A DNA stretch of 64,000 nucleotides from Micromonospora sp. NBC_01699 (GTDB lineage: Bacteria > Actinomycetota > Actinomycetes > Mycobacteriales > Micromonosporaceae), in assembly GCF_036250065.1 (NCBI RefSeq), contig NZ_CP109199.1:7004001-7068000 (forward strand). The letters run 5' to 3'. The translations under genes and the position numbers were made by a program. The notes below the pieces were generated by a model. The model was not told where the DNA came from. It did no database searches and was given only the letters and a program-made list of their open reading frames with translations. This document shows, piece by piece, positions 8,621-18,228 of this stretch. Position 1 is the stretch's first letter. Each line of letters opens with the position of its first letter.

Positions 8621-9574
8621 TCACCGTGAGTGGTCCAGCACCACCTTGCCGAACACCTCGCCGGACTGGAGCCGGGCGAACGCGTCGGCCGCCTCGGAGA
8701 ACCCGTACACCGAGTCGACCACCGGGCGGATCCCCCGCTCGACACAGAGGGCGAGCAACTCGGCCAGCTCGGCCGGGGTCCCCATCGAGGTACCGAGGAT
8801 CGCCAACTGCATGGCGAACACCCGGCGCAGGTTCACCTTCGGCTCGTACCCGGAGGTCGCGCCGGACACCACTATCCGGGCGCCCGGTGCGGCCGACTTC
8901 ATCGAGTGGTCGAACGTCGCCGCGCCGACGGTCTCGATGACCACGTCGACGCGTTCCGGCAGCCGGGCACCGGGTGCCAGCGCGGTCGCACCGAGCGCGC
9001 CTATCCGGTCCCGCTTGGCGGCGTCGCGGCTGGTCGCGTACACCCGTTTGCCCATCGCCACCGCGAGCACGACGGCGGCGGTCGCCACCCCGCCCCCGGC
9101 GCCCTGCACCAGCACCGCGTCGCCCTCGGCGACGCGCCCCGGGCCGGTGAGCATCCGGTACGCGGTCAGCCAGGCCGTCGGCAGGCAGGCCACATCGGTG
9201 AGCGAGAGCCCCACCGGTACGGGCACCAGGTTCGCCCTCGGCACCGCGACCCGGTCGGCGAGCGTGCCCGGGAACCGCTCCGACAGGATCGACACCCCGC
9301 GCGGGTCGGCCGGATCCACCACCACCGGGTAGACGACCACCTCGTTGCCGTCCGGGTCGACTCCGGCGGCGTCGCAACCGAGGATCATCGGCAACTGCTC
9401 CGCGACGAGCCCGACCCCGGCCAGTGACCACAGGTCGTGCCGGTTGAGCGAAGTGGCCCTGACCTCGACCGTCACCCAGTCGTCGGCCGGGTGGACCGGC
9501 TCCGGCCGGTCGCCGACGGAGAGCGCGGCGAGCGGATTGTCGGCATCGAACGTCGAGGCGAAGGCGGCACGCAT
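8621..9574 (-). CDS. Zinc-binding-dehydrogenase-family oxidoreductase (quinone oxidoreductase-like)
   Basis: A medium-chain dehydrogenase/reductase of 317 residues. It has the N-terminal GroES-like fold (SLNRHDLWSLAGVG), a Rossmann domain with VQGAGGGVATAAVVLAVAMG as the NAD(P)H-binding loop, and the C-terminal FGKVVLDH typical of the family. The structural-zinc cysteines of alcohol dehydrogenases are absent, so a zinc-independent quinone or enoyl reductase activity is more likely. ATG at 9574 is preferred over the in-frame GTG at 9583 because it gives MRAAFASTFDADNP. Neither has a clear ribosome-binding site. Substrate unknown. Confidence 0.85.
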   Translation of the reverse strand: MRAAFASTFDADNPLAALSVGDRPEPVHPADDWVTVEVRATSLNRHDLWSLAGVGLVAEQLPMILGCDAAGVDPDGNEVVVYPVVVDPADPRGVSILSERFPGTLADRVAVPRANLVPVPVGLSLTDVACLPTAWLTAYRMLTGPGRVAEGDAVLVQGAGGGVATAAVVLAVAMGKRVYATSRDAAKRDRIGALGATALAPGARLPERVDVVIETVGAATFDHSMKSAAPGARIVVSGATSGYEPKVNLRRVFAMQLAILGTSMGTPAELAELLALCVERGIRPVVDSVYGFSEAADAFARLQSGEVFGKVVLDHSR

Positions 9575-9648
9575 GATCCGCACGCTAACAGCGTCGGTCC
9601 GCCACCGGAACCGCCTCCATCACCACAACCGCCGCCGCGCAGGGGAAC

Positions 9649-9697
9649 GGGCAGGGGCGGTTCCCCGGCCGGGAACGGCGGGGAGGCGCCCCTGCCC
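9649..9697 (-). terminator. Terminator after malic enzyme
   Basis: Inverted repeat GGGCAGGGGCG (9649-9659) with CGCCCCTGCCC (9687-9697), enclosing a second stem (GTTCCC/GGGAAC). It sits directly downstream of the malic enzyme stop on the minus strand. Confidence 0.6.
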
Positions 9698-9703
9698 TCG
9701 ACC

Positions 9704-10882
9704 TCAGGCGCGGGCGACGCCGTCGCGGCGGGCGGCTTCGAGGACCGCCTCGGCCACCGCCGGGGCGACCCGAGGGTCGAGCGGCGACGGGACGATGGCG
9801 TCGGCGGTCAGATTATCGGCGACCACCGCGGCGATCGCGTCGGCGGCGGCCACCTTCATGCCGTCGGTGATCCGGGTGGCCCGCGCGTCGAGCGCGCCCC
9901 GGAAGATGCCCGGGAACGCGAGCACGTTGTTGATCTGGTTCGGGAAGTCGCTGCGGCCGGTGGCGACCACGGCGACGTGCCGGGCCGCGACGTCCGGGTG
10001 CACCTCGGGCGTGGGGTTGGCCAGGGCGAAGACGATGCCACCGGGAGCCATGCCGGCGATCGCCTGCTCCGGGATCTGCCCGCCGGAGACACCGATCAGC
10101 ACGTCGGCGTCGCGCAGCGCGGCGGTGATGTCGCCCTGTCGCCGGTCCGCGTTGGTGAACTCGGCCAGCTCCGCCTTGACCTCGGTGAGCCCGTCCCGGT
10201 CCCGGTGCAGGATGCCGCGCGAGTCGCAGACCACCATGTCGTCCGGGTTGACCCCGCCGGCGGCCAGCATCCTGGTCACCGCGACGCCGGCCGCGCCCGC
10301 GCCGCTGACCACCACGCGCAGGTCACCGAGCTTGCGGTTGAGCAGCGTGGCGGCGTTGCGCAGGGCGGCGAGCACGACGATCGCGGTGCCGTGCTGGTCG
10401 TCGTGGAAGACCGGGATCGGCAACGCCTCCTCCAGCCGGCGCTCGATCTCGAAGCAGCGGGGCGCGCTGATGTCCTCCAGGTTGATCCCACCGAACGACG
10501 GGGCCAGCGCGGTCACCACCGAGATGATCTCTTCCACGTCCTGCGTGTCCAGGCAGATCGGCACCGCGTCGATCCCGCCGAACTGCTTGAAGAGCACCGC
10601 CTTGCCCTCCATCACCGGCATCGCCGCGCGCGGGCCGATGTTGCCCAGCCCGAGCACGGCCGACCCGTCGGTCACCACGGCGACGGTGTGCGAGACCCAG
10701 GTGTAGTCGTCGACGAGCGCGGGGTCGGCGGCGATCGCCTCGCAGACCCGGGCAACCCCCGGGGTGTACGCGAGCGAAAGGTCTTCCCGGCTGGTCAGCG
10801 GTACGGTCGAGGCAACCGCCAACTTGCCCCCGCGATGCAGTTCGAAGACCGGATCAGAATGATCCACAGAAGTGGATGACAT
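9704..10882 (-). CDS. NAD(P)-dependent malic enzyme
   Basis: A 392-residue short-form malic enzyme that decarboxylates malate to pyruvate, linking the TCA cycle with gluconeogenic and NADPH-forming metabolism. Visible signatures are [37 protein letters not shown], the metal site [24 protein letters not shown], and the Rossmann motif [16 protein letters not shown]. The length is that of bacterial NAD-malic enzymes without a fused phosphotransacetylase domain. The ATG has GGAG eight bases upstream. Coenzyme preference cannot be decided from the sequence alone. Confidence 0.93.
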   Translation of the reverse strand: MSSTSVDHSDPVFELHRGGKLAVASTVPLTSREDLSLAYTPGVARVCEAIAADPALVDDYTWVSHTVAVVTDGSAVLGLGNIGPRAAMPVMEGKAVLFKQFGGIDAVPICLDTQDVEEIISVVTALAPSFGGINLEDISAPRCFEIERRLEEALPIPVFHDDQHGTAIVVLAALRNAATLLNRKLGDLRVVVSGAGAAGVAVTRMLAAGGVNPDDMVVCDSRGILHRDRDGLTEVKAELAEFTNADRRQGDITAALRDADVLIGVSGGQIPEQAIAGMAPGGIVFALANPTPEVHPDVAARHVAVVATGRSDFPNQINNVLAFPGIFRGALDARATRITDGMKVAAADAIAAVVADNLTADAIVPSPLDPRVAPAVAEAVLEAARRDGVARA

Positions 10883-11027
10883 GGGAACTCCAGGATTCGT
10901 CGAGCAGTTGTTGGACCCAACCGGCTCGACGCGAGGTCGGCGAATGACCGGCGGTGCGGTGCGGGGGGATCACCCGGGCACGGCCAATGAGCATACTGTC
11001 GTCTGTTTACCGTACCTGTGAGCAGGG

Positions 11028-11399
11028 TCATACCGAGGGGTAACCGAACCTCCGGGGGCTCGGCCAGTAGCGCAGCACCACCCGACCGAGCACATCGGCC
11101 ACCCCGTACGCTCGGGAGTCGTCGGTGATCAGCGGATTGTCACCACGCAGCCACCAGCCGCCGTCCTCGGCGCGGACCACCCGTTTGACCACAACCAGGT
11201 CGGGGCGGCTGCGGAAGACCGCGACCACCACGTCACCGGGCCGGACCGCGCGACCACCGCGCCGGACCAGCACCGCGTCGCCGTGACGCAGCGTCGGCAC
11301 CATGGACGGACCGATCACGAGTACGGCGAACAGCCCGCGCCCCGGCGGCACGGGACGGTCGGGCGGAGTCGCCGGGTCTACCGCTGGTCCCATCCGCAC
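11028..11399 (-). CDS. sodX: Nickel-type superoxide dismutase maturation protease
   Basis: A 123-residue S24/S26-like protease. The catalytic Ser is in GPSMVPTL (Ser32) and the general-base Lys in LVVVKRVVR (about Lys73); the C-terminal beta-barrel region WWLRGDNPLITDDSRAYG is typical of signal-peptidase folds. There is no membrane segment, in contrast to ordinary signal peptidases. It is transcribed divergently from sodN, its expected substrate, whose N-terminal propeptide it removes to free the Ni-binding His. The GTG start has a strong GGAGGTGA seven bases upstream. Confidence 0.88.
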   Translation of the reverse strand: MRMGPAVDPATPPDRPVPPGRGLFAVLVIGPSMVPTLRHGDAVLVRRGGRAVRPGDVVVAVFRSRPDLVVVKRVVRAEDGGWWLRGDNPLITDDSRAYGVADVLGRVVLRYWPSPRRFGYPSV

Positions 11400-11483
11400 C
11401 AGGTTTCACCTCCCCGCCCCTGGGGACGTAAGTCAGGAGTAATGTCGTCTCGGATCATCGCAAACATCCCACGGAGGGCCTTG

Positions 11484-11891
11484 ATGCGACTTCCACGCAT
11501 CCTCACACCACGTTTCGTCGCGCATGCCCACTGCGATCTGCCCTGCGGGGTCTACGACCCGGCCCAGGCTCGGATTGAGGCCGAGTCCGTCAAGGCGATC
11601 TGCGAGAAGTACCAGGCAAACTCGGACCCGGAGTTCCGGACCCGGGCCCTGATTATCAAGGAACAGCGCGCTGAGCTGGTCAAGCACCACCTGTGGGTGC
11701 TCTGGACCGACTACTTCAAGCCGCTGCACTTCGAGAAGTACCCGAACCTGCACTCGCTGTTCAACGAGGCCACCAAGCTGGCCGGTGGCGGTGGCGGCGC
11801 CAAGGCGTCGACCGACCCGGCCAAGGCCGACGAGCTGTTGCAGAAGATCGACGAGATTTCGAAGATCTTCTGGGAGACCAAGCAGGCGTGA
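11484..11891 (+). CDS. sodN: Nickel superoxide dismutase
   Basis: A 135-residue precursor. A 15-residue propeptide (MRLPRILTPRFVAHA) is followed by the Ni-hook HCDLPCGVYDP, so His16, Cys17 and Cys21 become His1, Cys2 and Cys6 of the mature enzyme. The rest forms the four-helix bundle with the conserved KHHLWVLWTDYFKP. It disproportionates superoxide in the cytoplasm. The start is fixed by ACGGAGGG nine bases upstream of the ATG. sodX lies divergently 84 bp away; in Streptomyces nickel (Nur) controls this system, but no Nur box could be assigned here. The stop overlaps the next start as GTGA. Confidence 0.97.
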   Translation: MRLPRILTPRFVAHAHCDLPCGVYDPAQARIEAESVKAICEKYQANSDPEFRTRALIIKEQRAELVKHHLWVLWTDYFKPLHFEKYPNLHSLFNEATKLAGGGGGAKASTDPAKADELLQKIDEISKIFWETKQA

Positions 11892-12427
11892 GTTCCACCG
11901 TTTCCACCGGCCGGCTTCCCGCCGACCAGGGGGACGTCAGTCCCGTACCCGCGATTCGGCCGGCGCGTCCCTCGGACGTGCCGGCCATCGTCGCGATGGT
12001 CCACGAGCTCGCCGAGTACGAGCGAGCCCCGGACGAGTGCCACCTCACCGAGCAGCAGTTGCACGCCGCCCTCTTCGCCGAGCAGCCGGCGTTGTTCGGG
12101 CACGTGGCGGTCGACACCGACGGCAACCCGATCGGGCTCGCCCTCTGGTTCCTCAACTTCTCCACCTGGCGTGGCGTACACGGGATCTATCTGGAGGACC
12201 TCTACGTCCGTCCGGCGGCCCGTGGCACCGGCACCGGGCGCCGACTGCTCGCCACCCTGGCCGCCGTCTGCGTCGAGCGCGGCTACGAGCGGCTGGACTG
12301 GTCGGTGCTGAGCTGGAACCCGGCCCGCGAGTTCTACCACGCGATCGGTGCCACCGCGATGGACGGGTGGCTGCCGTACCGCCTCACCGGTGCCGCCCTC
12401 ACCGACCTCGCCCGGCACACCGCCTGA
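11888..12427 (+). CDS. GNAT family N-acetyltransferase
   Basis: A 179-residue acetyltransferase with the full GNAT core: IRPARPSDVPAIVAMVHEL, the acetyl-CoA loop VRPAARGTGTGRRLL, and the C-terminal LSWNPAREFYHAIGAT. The closest type by appearance is the spermidine/diamine acetyltransferase-like group (EDLYVRPAARG), but the substrate is not known. Its GTG start overlaps the sodN stop by four bases, so translation is probably coupled to sodN. Confidence 0.88.
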   Translation: MSSTVSTGRLPADQGDVSPVPAIRPARPSDVPAIVAMVHELAEYERAPDECHLTEQQLHAALFAEQPALFGHVAVDTDGNPIGLALWFLNFSTWRGVHGIYLEDLYVRPAARGTGTGRRLLATLAAVCVERGYERLDWSVLSWNPAREFYHAIGATAMDGWLPYRLTGAALTDLARHTA

Positions 12428-12654
12428 GATCGGCCGCGGGCACCTGAACCGTTCGGCGTCGCCGACACTTCCGCCTGCTCATGGCCGGTCACCAACCGTT
12501 GATCGATGCTTCACGCCGTGCTGCGGCGCGATGTCCACTTAGCGCCATGTCGCCTCTGCGGCACCGCCGATGCGGGACCAGAGAAATGTTCCAGCCACAG
12601 ACTCCGAGCTGTCGCCATTTTGATGGCGCCCGCTGAACCCGAGGAGTCTGGGCA

Positions 12655-15600
12655 ATGTCCACCCCCCTGCGTCGTACGGCCGCCGGCCTGGTGGCCGTAC
12701 TCGCGATCACCGCCGCCGGCACGCCCCCGGCATCGGCCGCACCACCGACGGCCGCACCACCGGGAACGGCACCGAACCCGCTGACCGGCACCTCGTCCAG
12801 GATCACCCTGATCACCGGTGACGTGGTCGAGGTCGCCCCGGCCGGTGACGGCCGGTACGCCGCGTCGGTCCACCCCGCCGCAGGCCGGGAGCGGATCACC
12901 TTCCACACCGTCGAGGTCGACGGCGGACTGCGGGTGCTGCCCAGCGACGTCGTCCCGTACGTCTCGGCCGGCACCCTGGACGCGGACCTGTTCGACGTCC
13001 AGGAGCTGATCGCCGACGGATACGGCGACGGTACGGCGACCAGCCTGCCGCTCATCGTCCGCTACCGGGACCCCGGCGCCACCGCCCGCGCCGCCCTCGC
13101 CGGTACGACCGCCACCCGCCCGCTGGCCAGCATCGGCGGTGCCGCCCTGGCCGCCCGCAAAGACTCGCTGGCCGGGTTCTGGCAAACCGCCGCACCGCCG
13201 AACCCGGCCGTCCGCTCGGCGAAACCGGGCGCGAACTCAGGTACGCCCGTCGGTACGCCCGCGTTCGGCGCCGGGATCAGCCAAATCTGGCTGGACGGGA
13301 AGATCCACCCGGTGCTCGACCGGAGCACCGCCCAGATCGGCGCGCCCGCCGCCTGGCAGGCCGGCTTCGACGGCACCGGGGTCAGGGTGGCCGTGCTCGA
13401 CACCGGCATCGACCCGACCCACCCCGACCTCACCGGCCGGGTGGCGTTGGCGCAGAACTTCACCGACAGCGCCGACACCACCGACCACTTCGGTCACGGT
13501 ACCCACGTCGCGGCGACCGTGGCCGGCACCGGCGCCGGGTCCGGCGGCACCCGCAAGGGGGTCGCTCCGGGCGCGAGTCTGCTGGTCGGCAAGGTGCTCG
13601 GCGACGACGGCAGCGGCTACGAGTCGTGGATCATCTCCGGCATGGAGTGGGCCGCCGACGAGGGCGCGGCGGTGGTCAACATGAGCCTCGGCGGTGGCCC
13701 GACCGACGGCAGTGACCCGCTCAGCCAGGCGGTCGACCGGATCACCGCCGAGGACGGCACGCTGTTCGTGATCGCCGCCGGCAACGACGGCGCCGACTAC
13801 AGCGTCGGTACGCCCGGCGTCGCCCCGTCGGCGCTGACCGTCGGCGCGGTGGACCGGGACGAGTCGCTGGCCGACTTCTCCAGCCGGGGCCCGCGCCTCG
13901 GCGACGAGGGCCTCAAGCCGGAGATCACCGCTCCGGGCGTGGACATCGTCGCCGCCCGCGCCGCCGGCACCACCATGGGTACGCCGGTCGACGACCTCTA
14001 CACGGCCGCGTCCGGCACCTCGATGGCCACCCCGCACGTGGCCGGCGCGGCCGTACTCCTGGCCCAGCAGCACCCCGACTGGTCACCGGCACGACTGAAG
14101 AACGCCCTGGTCAGCACCGCCCGTACGAACAGGGAGCTGTCGGTGTTCGCCGAGGGGGCCGGTCGGGTGGACCTGGCCCGCGCGGTGGGCCAGCGGGTGT
14201 TCGCCACCGGGGTGGCCGACTTCGGCCTGGTCACCGGCGCCGGGCCGGACACCGCGCCGGTGAGCCGGACGGTGACGTACGCCAACGACGGAACCGCGCC
14301 GGTGACGCTGACGCTGGCCGTGGACGTGTCGAATCTCGGCACCCGTGCCCCGCAGACCGGTGCCATCACGGCCGGCACCGGATCGGTGACCGTTGCGGCC
14401 GGCGGCTCGGTGGACGTACCGGTCACCGTCGACCTGGCGAAGCTCGCCCCCGGCCGGTACGGCGGCTGGATCACCGCGACCGGTCCCGGTGGGGTGCTGG
14501 TCACGACGGCGCTGGCGGTCACCTCGGAGGGTCCCCGGCACACAGTGACCCTGCGCGCGGTCGACCGGGCCGGTGGGCCGGTGGCGGTGCCGTTCGTCTC
14601 CCTCCAGGGCGACAGCAGCCGCTCTGACTTCCTCGGCTTCCTGTGGGCGGGCACCACCCAGACGGTGCAGGTCGAGCAGGGCACCTACCTGCTGGACGCG
14701 CTGATCTCCGACGGTGGCGTACAGAACGAGCAGGCGACGGCGATCCTCGACCCGGAGTTGCGGGTCGACCGGGACATCGAGGTGCTGCTCGACGCCCGCA
14801 AGGGCACCCCGATCCGGATCGAGACGCCGAAGCCGGCCGAGCAGCAGGCGGTGTTGAGCTACTACGTGCACCGGGTCACCGGCACCGGTCGGCGGATCGA
14901 CCACGGGACCATGCACTACAGCACCGTCAAGCAGGTCAACGTCACCCCGACGAGGAAGGTGGCGAGCGGGACGTTCGAGTTCTCCTCCCGCTGGCAGCTC
15001 GTCGCGCCGATGGTGCAGGCGAAGGTGGACGGGGTGTCCGGCCCGCTCGACATCAATCTGACCGGGCAGTCTCCGGCGTACGCCGGCAAGCGCGAGTTTC
15101 CGCTGGTCTTCGCCGGTCGGGGGACGCCAGCCGAGCTGGCGGCGGTGAGGGTACGCGGTGCCGCCGTGCTCATCCGCTCCGGCAACGAACCGGGCGGTGA
15201 GGACGCGCCGAGCGAGGGTGAGGTGACCGCCGCCGCAGCCGCAGCCGGTGCGGCGCTGACCCTGATGGTCCGGCCGGCGGACTGGTCGGCGTGGACGGTG
15301 TGGAAGCCGACCGGTGAGCGGGAGCCGATCCCGATGCTGGCCGTGGCGGCCGACGCCGGGGAGAGGCTGATCGCCCGCGCGGCCGGGGGCCGGGCCAGGT
15401 TGGACCTGACCCTGACCACCTCCAGCCCCTACCTGTACGACGTGCAGCACGTCGAAACCGGCCGGGTCCCGGACCGGATCGTCTACCGGGTCACCCCGGC
15501 CAACTCGGTACGCATCACCTCCAGTTACGCCGACAACGGCGGACTCTCATGGCAGAAGGAGCAACGATTCGGATGGCGCCCCTGGCAGACGTTTTCGTGG

Positions 15601-16434
15601 AACGACTCGTCCCGCTTCGTCGCGACCCCGTTGGTCCGCGAGGAGTGGGTGACGAGCGGGGACTCACTGTGGCAGCACCGGGTGGTGCACAACTGGCCGT
15701 GGAACGACTTCGGCGCGTTGGCCGTCGGCATGACCGAGGCACCCACCGCCTACCGTGCCGGTAGCGCGCGGGAGAGCTGGCTCGCCCCGGTGGTCCGGCC
15801 GGCGTCGCCGACCGGGGTGCCGGAGCTGGTCTCCACCCGGACCGGGAACACGCTCGCGCTGCGGGTGCCCGAGTTTGTCGACGCCGACGGCCACTTCACC
15901 ATCGGTGAGGCGAGCCGGGTCGAGGCGAAGCTGTGGCGGGACGGGAAGCTGCTGGCCGAGCTGCCGGACGCGCGCCGGGATGTCAGCACCACCTCGGCGC
16001 AGGCCCGGTACCGGTTGGCGCTGAGCACCGAACGCGTGGACGACGAGTGGCGCTGGGGTACGCGTACCGAGACAGTGTGGGACTTCCGCTCCGGTCAGCA
16101 GTCGGGTGACCGGGCCAGGCCGCTGCCGCTGTTGCAGGTGGACTACGCCGTACCGGTGGACCTGTCCGGTCGGGCGTCCGACCGGCAGCACACGCTCGGT
16201 CTGACCCTGCGCGGCCAGGACGGGCTGTCGGCGCCCCGGGGCACCGAGCTGACCGCCGAGGTGTCCTTCGACGAGGGCCGCACCTGGAAGAGGGTCAGGG
16301 TGACCGGGGGCGGTACGGACTACCGGGCGACCGTTCCGGCCGGCCGGGGCACCGTGTCGCTGCGGGTCAGGGCCACCGACCGGTCCGGCAACGCGATCAC
16401 CCAGACCGTGATCCGGGCGTACGGCCTGGTCTGA
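12655..16434 (+). CDS. Secreted S8 family subtilisin-like serine peptidase
   Basis: A 1,259-residue exported protease. A signal peptide ends near the ASA of TPPASAAPP (about residue 30) and is followed by a propeptide. The catalytic triad is Asp249 in VAVLDTGIDPTHPDL, His281 in HFGHGTHVAAT and Ser456 in ASGTSMATPHVAGAA. The C-terminal ~780 residues form several beta-rich, Fn3-like domains without an LPXTG or membrane anchor, so the enzyme is probably released. The start ATG follows CGAGGAG. It faces a LuxR-type regulator gene across a shared terminator. Confidence 0.93.
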   Translation: MSTPLRRTAAGLVAVLAITAAGTPPASAAPPTAAPPGTAPNPLTGTSSRITLITGDVVEVAPAGDGRYAASVHPAAGRERITFHTVEVDGGLRVLPSDVVPYVSAGTLDADLFDVQELIADGYGDGTATSLPLIVRYRDPGATARAALAGTTATRPLASIGGAALAARKDSLAGFWQTAAPPNPAVRSAKPGANSGTPVGTPAFGAGISQIWLDGKIHPVLDRSTAQIGAPAAWQAGFDGTGVRVAVLDTGIDPTHPDLTGRVALAQNFTDSADTTDHFGHGTHVAATVAGTGAGSGGTRKGVAPGASLLVGKVLGDDGSGYESWIISGMEWAADEGAAVVNMSLGGGPTDGSDPLSQAVDRITAEDGTLFVIAAGNDGADYSVGTPGVAPSALTVGAVDRDESLADFSSRGPRLGDEGLKPEITAPGVDIVAARAAGTTMGTPVDDLYTAASGTSMATPHVAGAAVLLAQQHPDWSPARLKNALVSTARTNRELSVFAEGAGRVDLARAVGQRVFATGVADFGLVTGAGPDTAPVSRTVTYANDGTAPVTLTLAVDVSNLGTRAPQTGAITAGTGSVTVAAGGSVDVPVTVDLAKLAPGRYGGWITATGPGGVLVTTALAVTSEGPRHTVTLRAVDRAGGPVAVPFVSLQGDSSRSDFLGFLWAGTTQTVQVEQGTYLLDALISDGGVQNEQATAILDPELRVDRDIEVLLDARKGTPIRIETPKPAEQQAVLSYYVHRVTGTGRRIDHGTMHYSTVKQVNVTPTRKVASGTFEFSSRWQLVAPMVQAKVDGVSGPLDINLTGQSPAYAGKREFPLVFAGRGTPAELAAVRVRGAAVLIRSGNEPGGEDAPSEGEVTAAAAAAGAALTLMVRPADWSAWTVWKPTGEREPIPMLAVAADAGERLIARAAGGRARLDLTLTTSSPYLYDVQHVETGRVPDRIVYRVTPANSVRITSSYADNGGLSWQKEQRFGWRPWQTFSWNDSSRFVATPLVREEWVTSGDSLWQHRVVHNWPWNDFGALAVGMTEAPTAYRAGSARESWLAPVVRPASPTGVPELVSTRTGNTLALRVPEFVDADGHFTIGEASRVEAKLWRDGKLLAELPDARRDVSTTSAQARYRLALSTERVDDEWRWGTRTETVWDFRSGQQSGDRARPLPLLQVDYAVPVDLSGRASDRQHTLGLTLRGQDGLSAPRGTELTAEVSFDEGRTWKRVRVTGGGTDYRATVPAGRGTVSLRVRATDRSGNAITQTVIRAYGLV

Positions 16435-16440
16435 GTCCCG

Positions 16441-16474
16441 TCGGGCGGGGCGGCCGACCGGTCGTCCCGCCCGA
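16441..16474. terminator. Bidirectional hairpin terminator
   Basis: Nine-bp arms TCGGGCGGG (16441-16449) and CCCGCCCGA (16466-16474) between the convergent subtilase and LuxR-type genes. Confidence 0.6.
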
Positions 16475-16489
16475 GGGCGCCGCCCGGAG

Positions 16490-17530
16490 TCAGAGCCAGC
16501 CCCGCCGGGCGGCCTGGAACGCCAGGCCGGTACGGGTGTCCACCCCGGCCAGCAGCATCAGCCGCTCCAGCCGGCGTTGCACCGTACGGCGGCTGATGCC
16601 GAGTTGCGACGCGATCGACTTGTCCGGGAAGCCGGCGACGAACAGCGACAGCAGGAACCGTTCGCTCTCGTCCAGTTTGTCGTCGCCGGTCTCGGTGGTG
16701 ACGACACCCGGTCCGGTGCCGGGAATGGCGCCGAGTCCGCCGCCCGGGTTGCCGAACTCGCCGTCCCAGCGGATCGGGCTGGCCCGGTCCCAGTGGCTCT
16801 CGAAGAGCGCGAGCAGCGCGTCCAGCAGTTCACTGCGCCGGATCAGGGCGGCGGTCGGTTCGCCAATCCCCTGGTTGTCGTCGGGTACGAGCGGGCAGAT
16901 AGCGGTGGAGCGGTCGGCGATGGCGAGCCGGACCGGTAGCGCCGGCAGGGTCCGGGCCTCCTCGCCGCCGCGTACGCTTTCGGCGACGCTCTCCATCTCG
17001 CCGGGCATCTCCAGCAGCGCCCGTTCGTAGATCGCCCGGTACCGCACTCCCCTGGTCAGGGCGGGTGATTCCTCGACGTTCTCCGGCCCGGACATGGCCA
17101 GCGGGTTGGCCCGGCAGAACCAGAGGATCTCCTCGCGGGCCGAGTTTTGCAGGTCCCGAAGCTGGTCGCGTAAGGCGGCCGCGCCGACGACCACCTCCAC
17201 CAGGTGGTCGGCGTCGCGGCGGCGGGCGCTGGCCCGGTACTCCTCGGTCAGCGCGGCGACCGCCTGCCGGGCGGTTTCGAGCGACTCCTGCCGGCGCAAC
17301 AGGGTGTTGCCGAGGGCGACGTCCGGCGGCAGTGGTTCGAACACCGGATCGGGGCCGGGTCGGGCCACCGCGAGTCCCTTGCTCCGTAACGCTTCCAGCA
17401 GTGCCGCCGCCTCGGTCACCGGCAGCGCGGCCAGCCCCGCCAGGTCGGCGGGACTGGCCGCCGAGAGCCGCAGCAGCAGCCGGTACGCCCTTTCCTCCCC
17501 GGCCCCCAGCAGCCCGGTGTCGTCGAACAT
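16490..17530 (-). CDS. LuxR-type transcriptional regulator with TrmB-like N-terminus
   Basis: A 346-residue regulator. The N-terminal winged-helix-like segment (GAGEERAYRLLLRLSAASPADLAGLAALP) is followed by a coiled region (about 90-150), a ligand-type middle domain and a C-terminal HTH (LLSLFVAGFPDKSIASQLGISRRTVQRRLERLM). This architecture is common in actinomycetes beside secreted proteases and natural-product genes. ATG at 17530 is chosen because GGGGAGG precedes it; a longer open frame upstream lacks such a site. It could control the subtilase gene that it faces, but that is inference from position only. Confidence 0.85.
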   Translation of the reverse strand: MFDDTGLLGAGEERAYRLLLRLSAASPADLAGLAALPVTEAAALLEALRSKGLAVARPGPDPVFEPLPPDVALGNTLLRRQESLETARQAVAALTEEYRASARRRDADHLVEVVVGAAALRDQLRDLQNSAREEILWFCRANPLAMSGPENVEESPALTRGVRYRAIYERALLEMPGEMESVAESVRGGEEARTLPALPVRLAIADRSTAICPLVPDDNQGIGEPTAALIRRSELLDALLALFESHWDRASPIRWDGEFGNPGGGLGAIPGTGPGVVTTETGDDKLDESERFLLSLFVAGFPDKSIASQLGISRRTVQRRLERLMLLAGVDTRTGLAFQAARRGWL

Positions 17531-17699
17531 CGTGCCTCCCCTGCACCCCGTCACCAGGTCGAACTCTACGAACCCGCCGTTGCCCGGGATGGCGCGCGGG
17601 TGGGCCGCGAAGCTTTCGACGGTGCGGGCGGCGGCACGGATCCGCCGAAGCGAAAATTTGTTGATCACAAAACGGTGCGGGGCCCCGGCCGTACGGTTT

Positions 17700-18131
17700 T
17701 CAGTGGTCGGCCGCCGGAGCGAACTGGGCGGCGTACGCGGCGGTGGGGGCGATCGGGGTGATCACGTCGACCAGCACCCCGTCGGGCGCGCCGACGATGA
17801 AGTGCCGCTGACCGAAGTCCTCGCTGCGCAGGGAGAGCTGCTCGGTTAGCCCGGCCTCGTGCACCAGCCGCCGGTGCTCGGCGTCCACATCGGTCACCTC
17901 GAAGTTGAGGATCAGCCCCTGGACCGGCCGCCGGTAGCCGTCGGGCAGCGTCTCGTGGGTGTGGTCGAGCAGCGCCAGTTCGTAGTGCGGTGACTCGGGG
18001 CGGCGGAGGCTGACGTACCAGTCGGCTTCGAAGGTGGTCTCGAAGCCGAAGTGCCGGGTGTAGAAGTCGCGGGACGCGGCCACGTCGCGGGTACAGATCA
18101 CCGGGTAGAAACTGGTCAGCCTGGTTTCCAT
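17700..18131 (-). CDS. VOC family protein (glyoxalase/bleomycin-resistance fold)
   Basis: A 143-residue vicinal-oxygen-chelate protein: [24 protein letters not shown] marks the first beta-alpha-beta-beta module and [28 protein letters not shown]-type sequence the second. Its substrate is not known; relatives include glyoxalase-like and antibiotic-binding proteins. The ATG follows GGAGG. It is transcribed divergently from a TetR gene, and two matching palindromes lie directly upstream of its start, so it is probably the target of that repressor. Confidence 0.88.
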   Translation of the reverse strand: METRLTSFYPVICTRDVAASRDFYTRHFGFETTFEADWYVSLRRPESPHYELALLDHTHETLPDGYRRPVQGLILNFEVTDVDAEHRRLVHEAGLTEQLSLRSEDFGQRHFIVGAPDGVLVDVITPIAPTAAYAAQFAPAADH

Positions 18132-18152
18132 GGAACCTCCGTCGTCCGGTCA

Positions 18153-18199
18153 CATACCTTGGGTATGCGAACGGACGCTAGTAACATACTCTCGGTATG
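18153..18199. promoter_or_regulatory. Pair of TetR-type operators
   Basis: Two palindromes of the same form, CATAC-N5-GTATG, at 18153-18167 (CATACCTTGGGTATG) and 18185-18199 (CATACTCTCGGTATG). Their centres are 32 bp apart, three helical turns, which suits cooperative dimer binding. They sit between the divergent VOC and TetR genes. Confidence 0.75.
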
Positions 18200-18228
18200 T
18201 CAACCGTGGTCGACGGACGGGACAGCCG

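Noticed and set aside
16490-17530. Secondary-metabolite gene cluster around the subtilase and LuxR regulator
   Set aside because: No biosynthetic enzymes (PKS, NRPS, terpene, RiPP) occur nearby.
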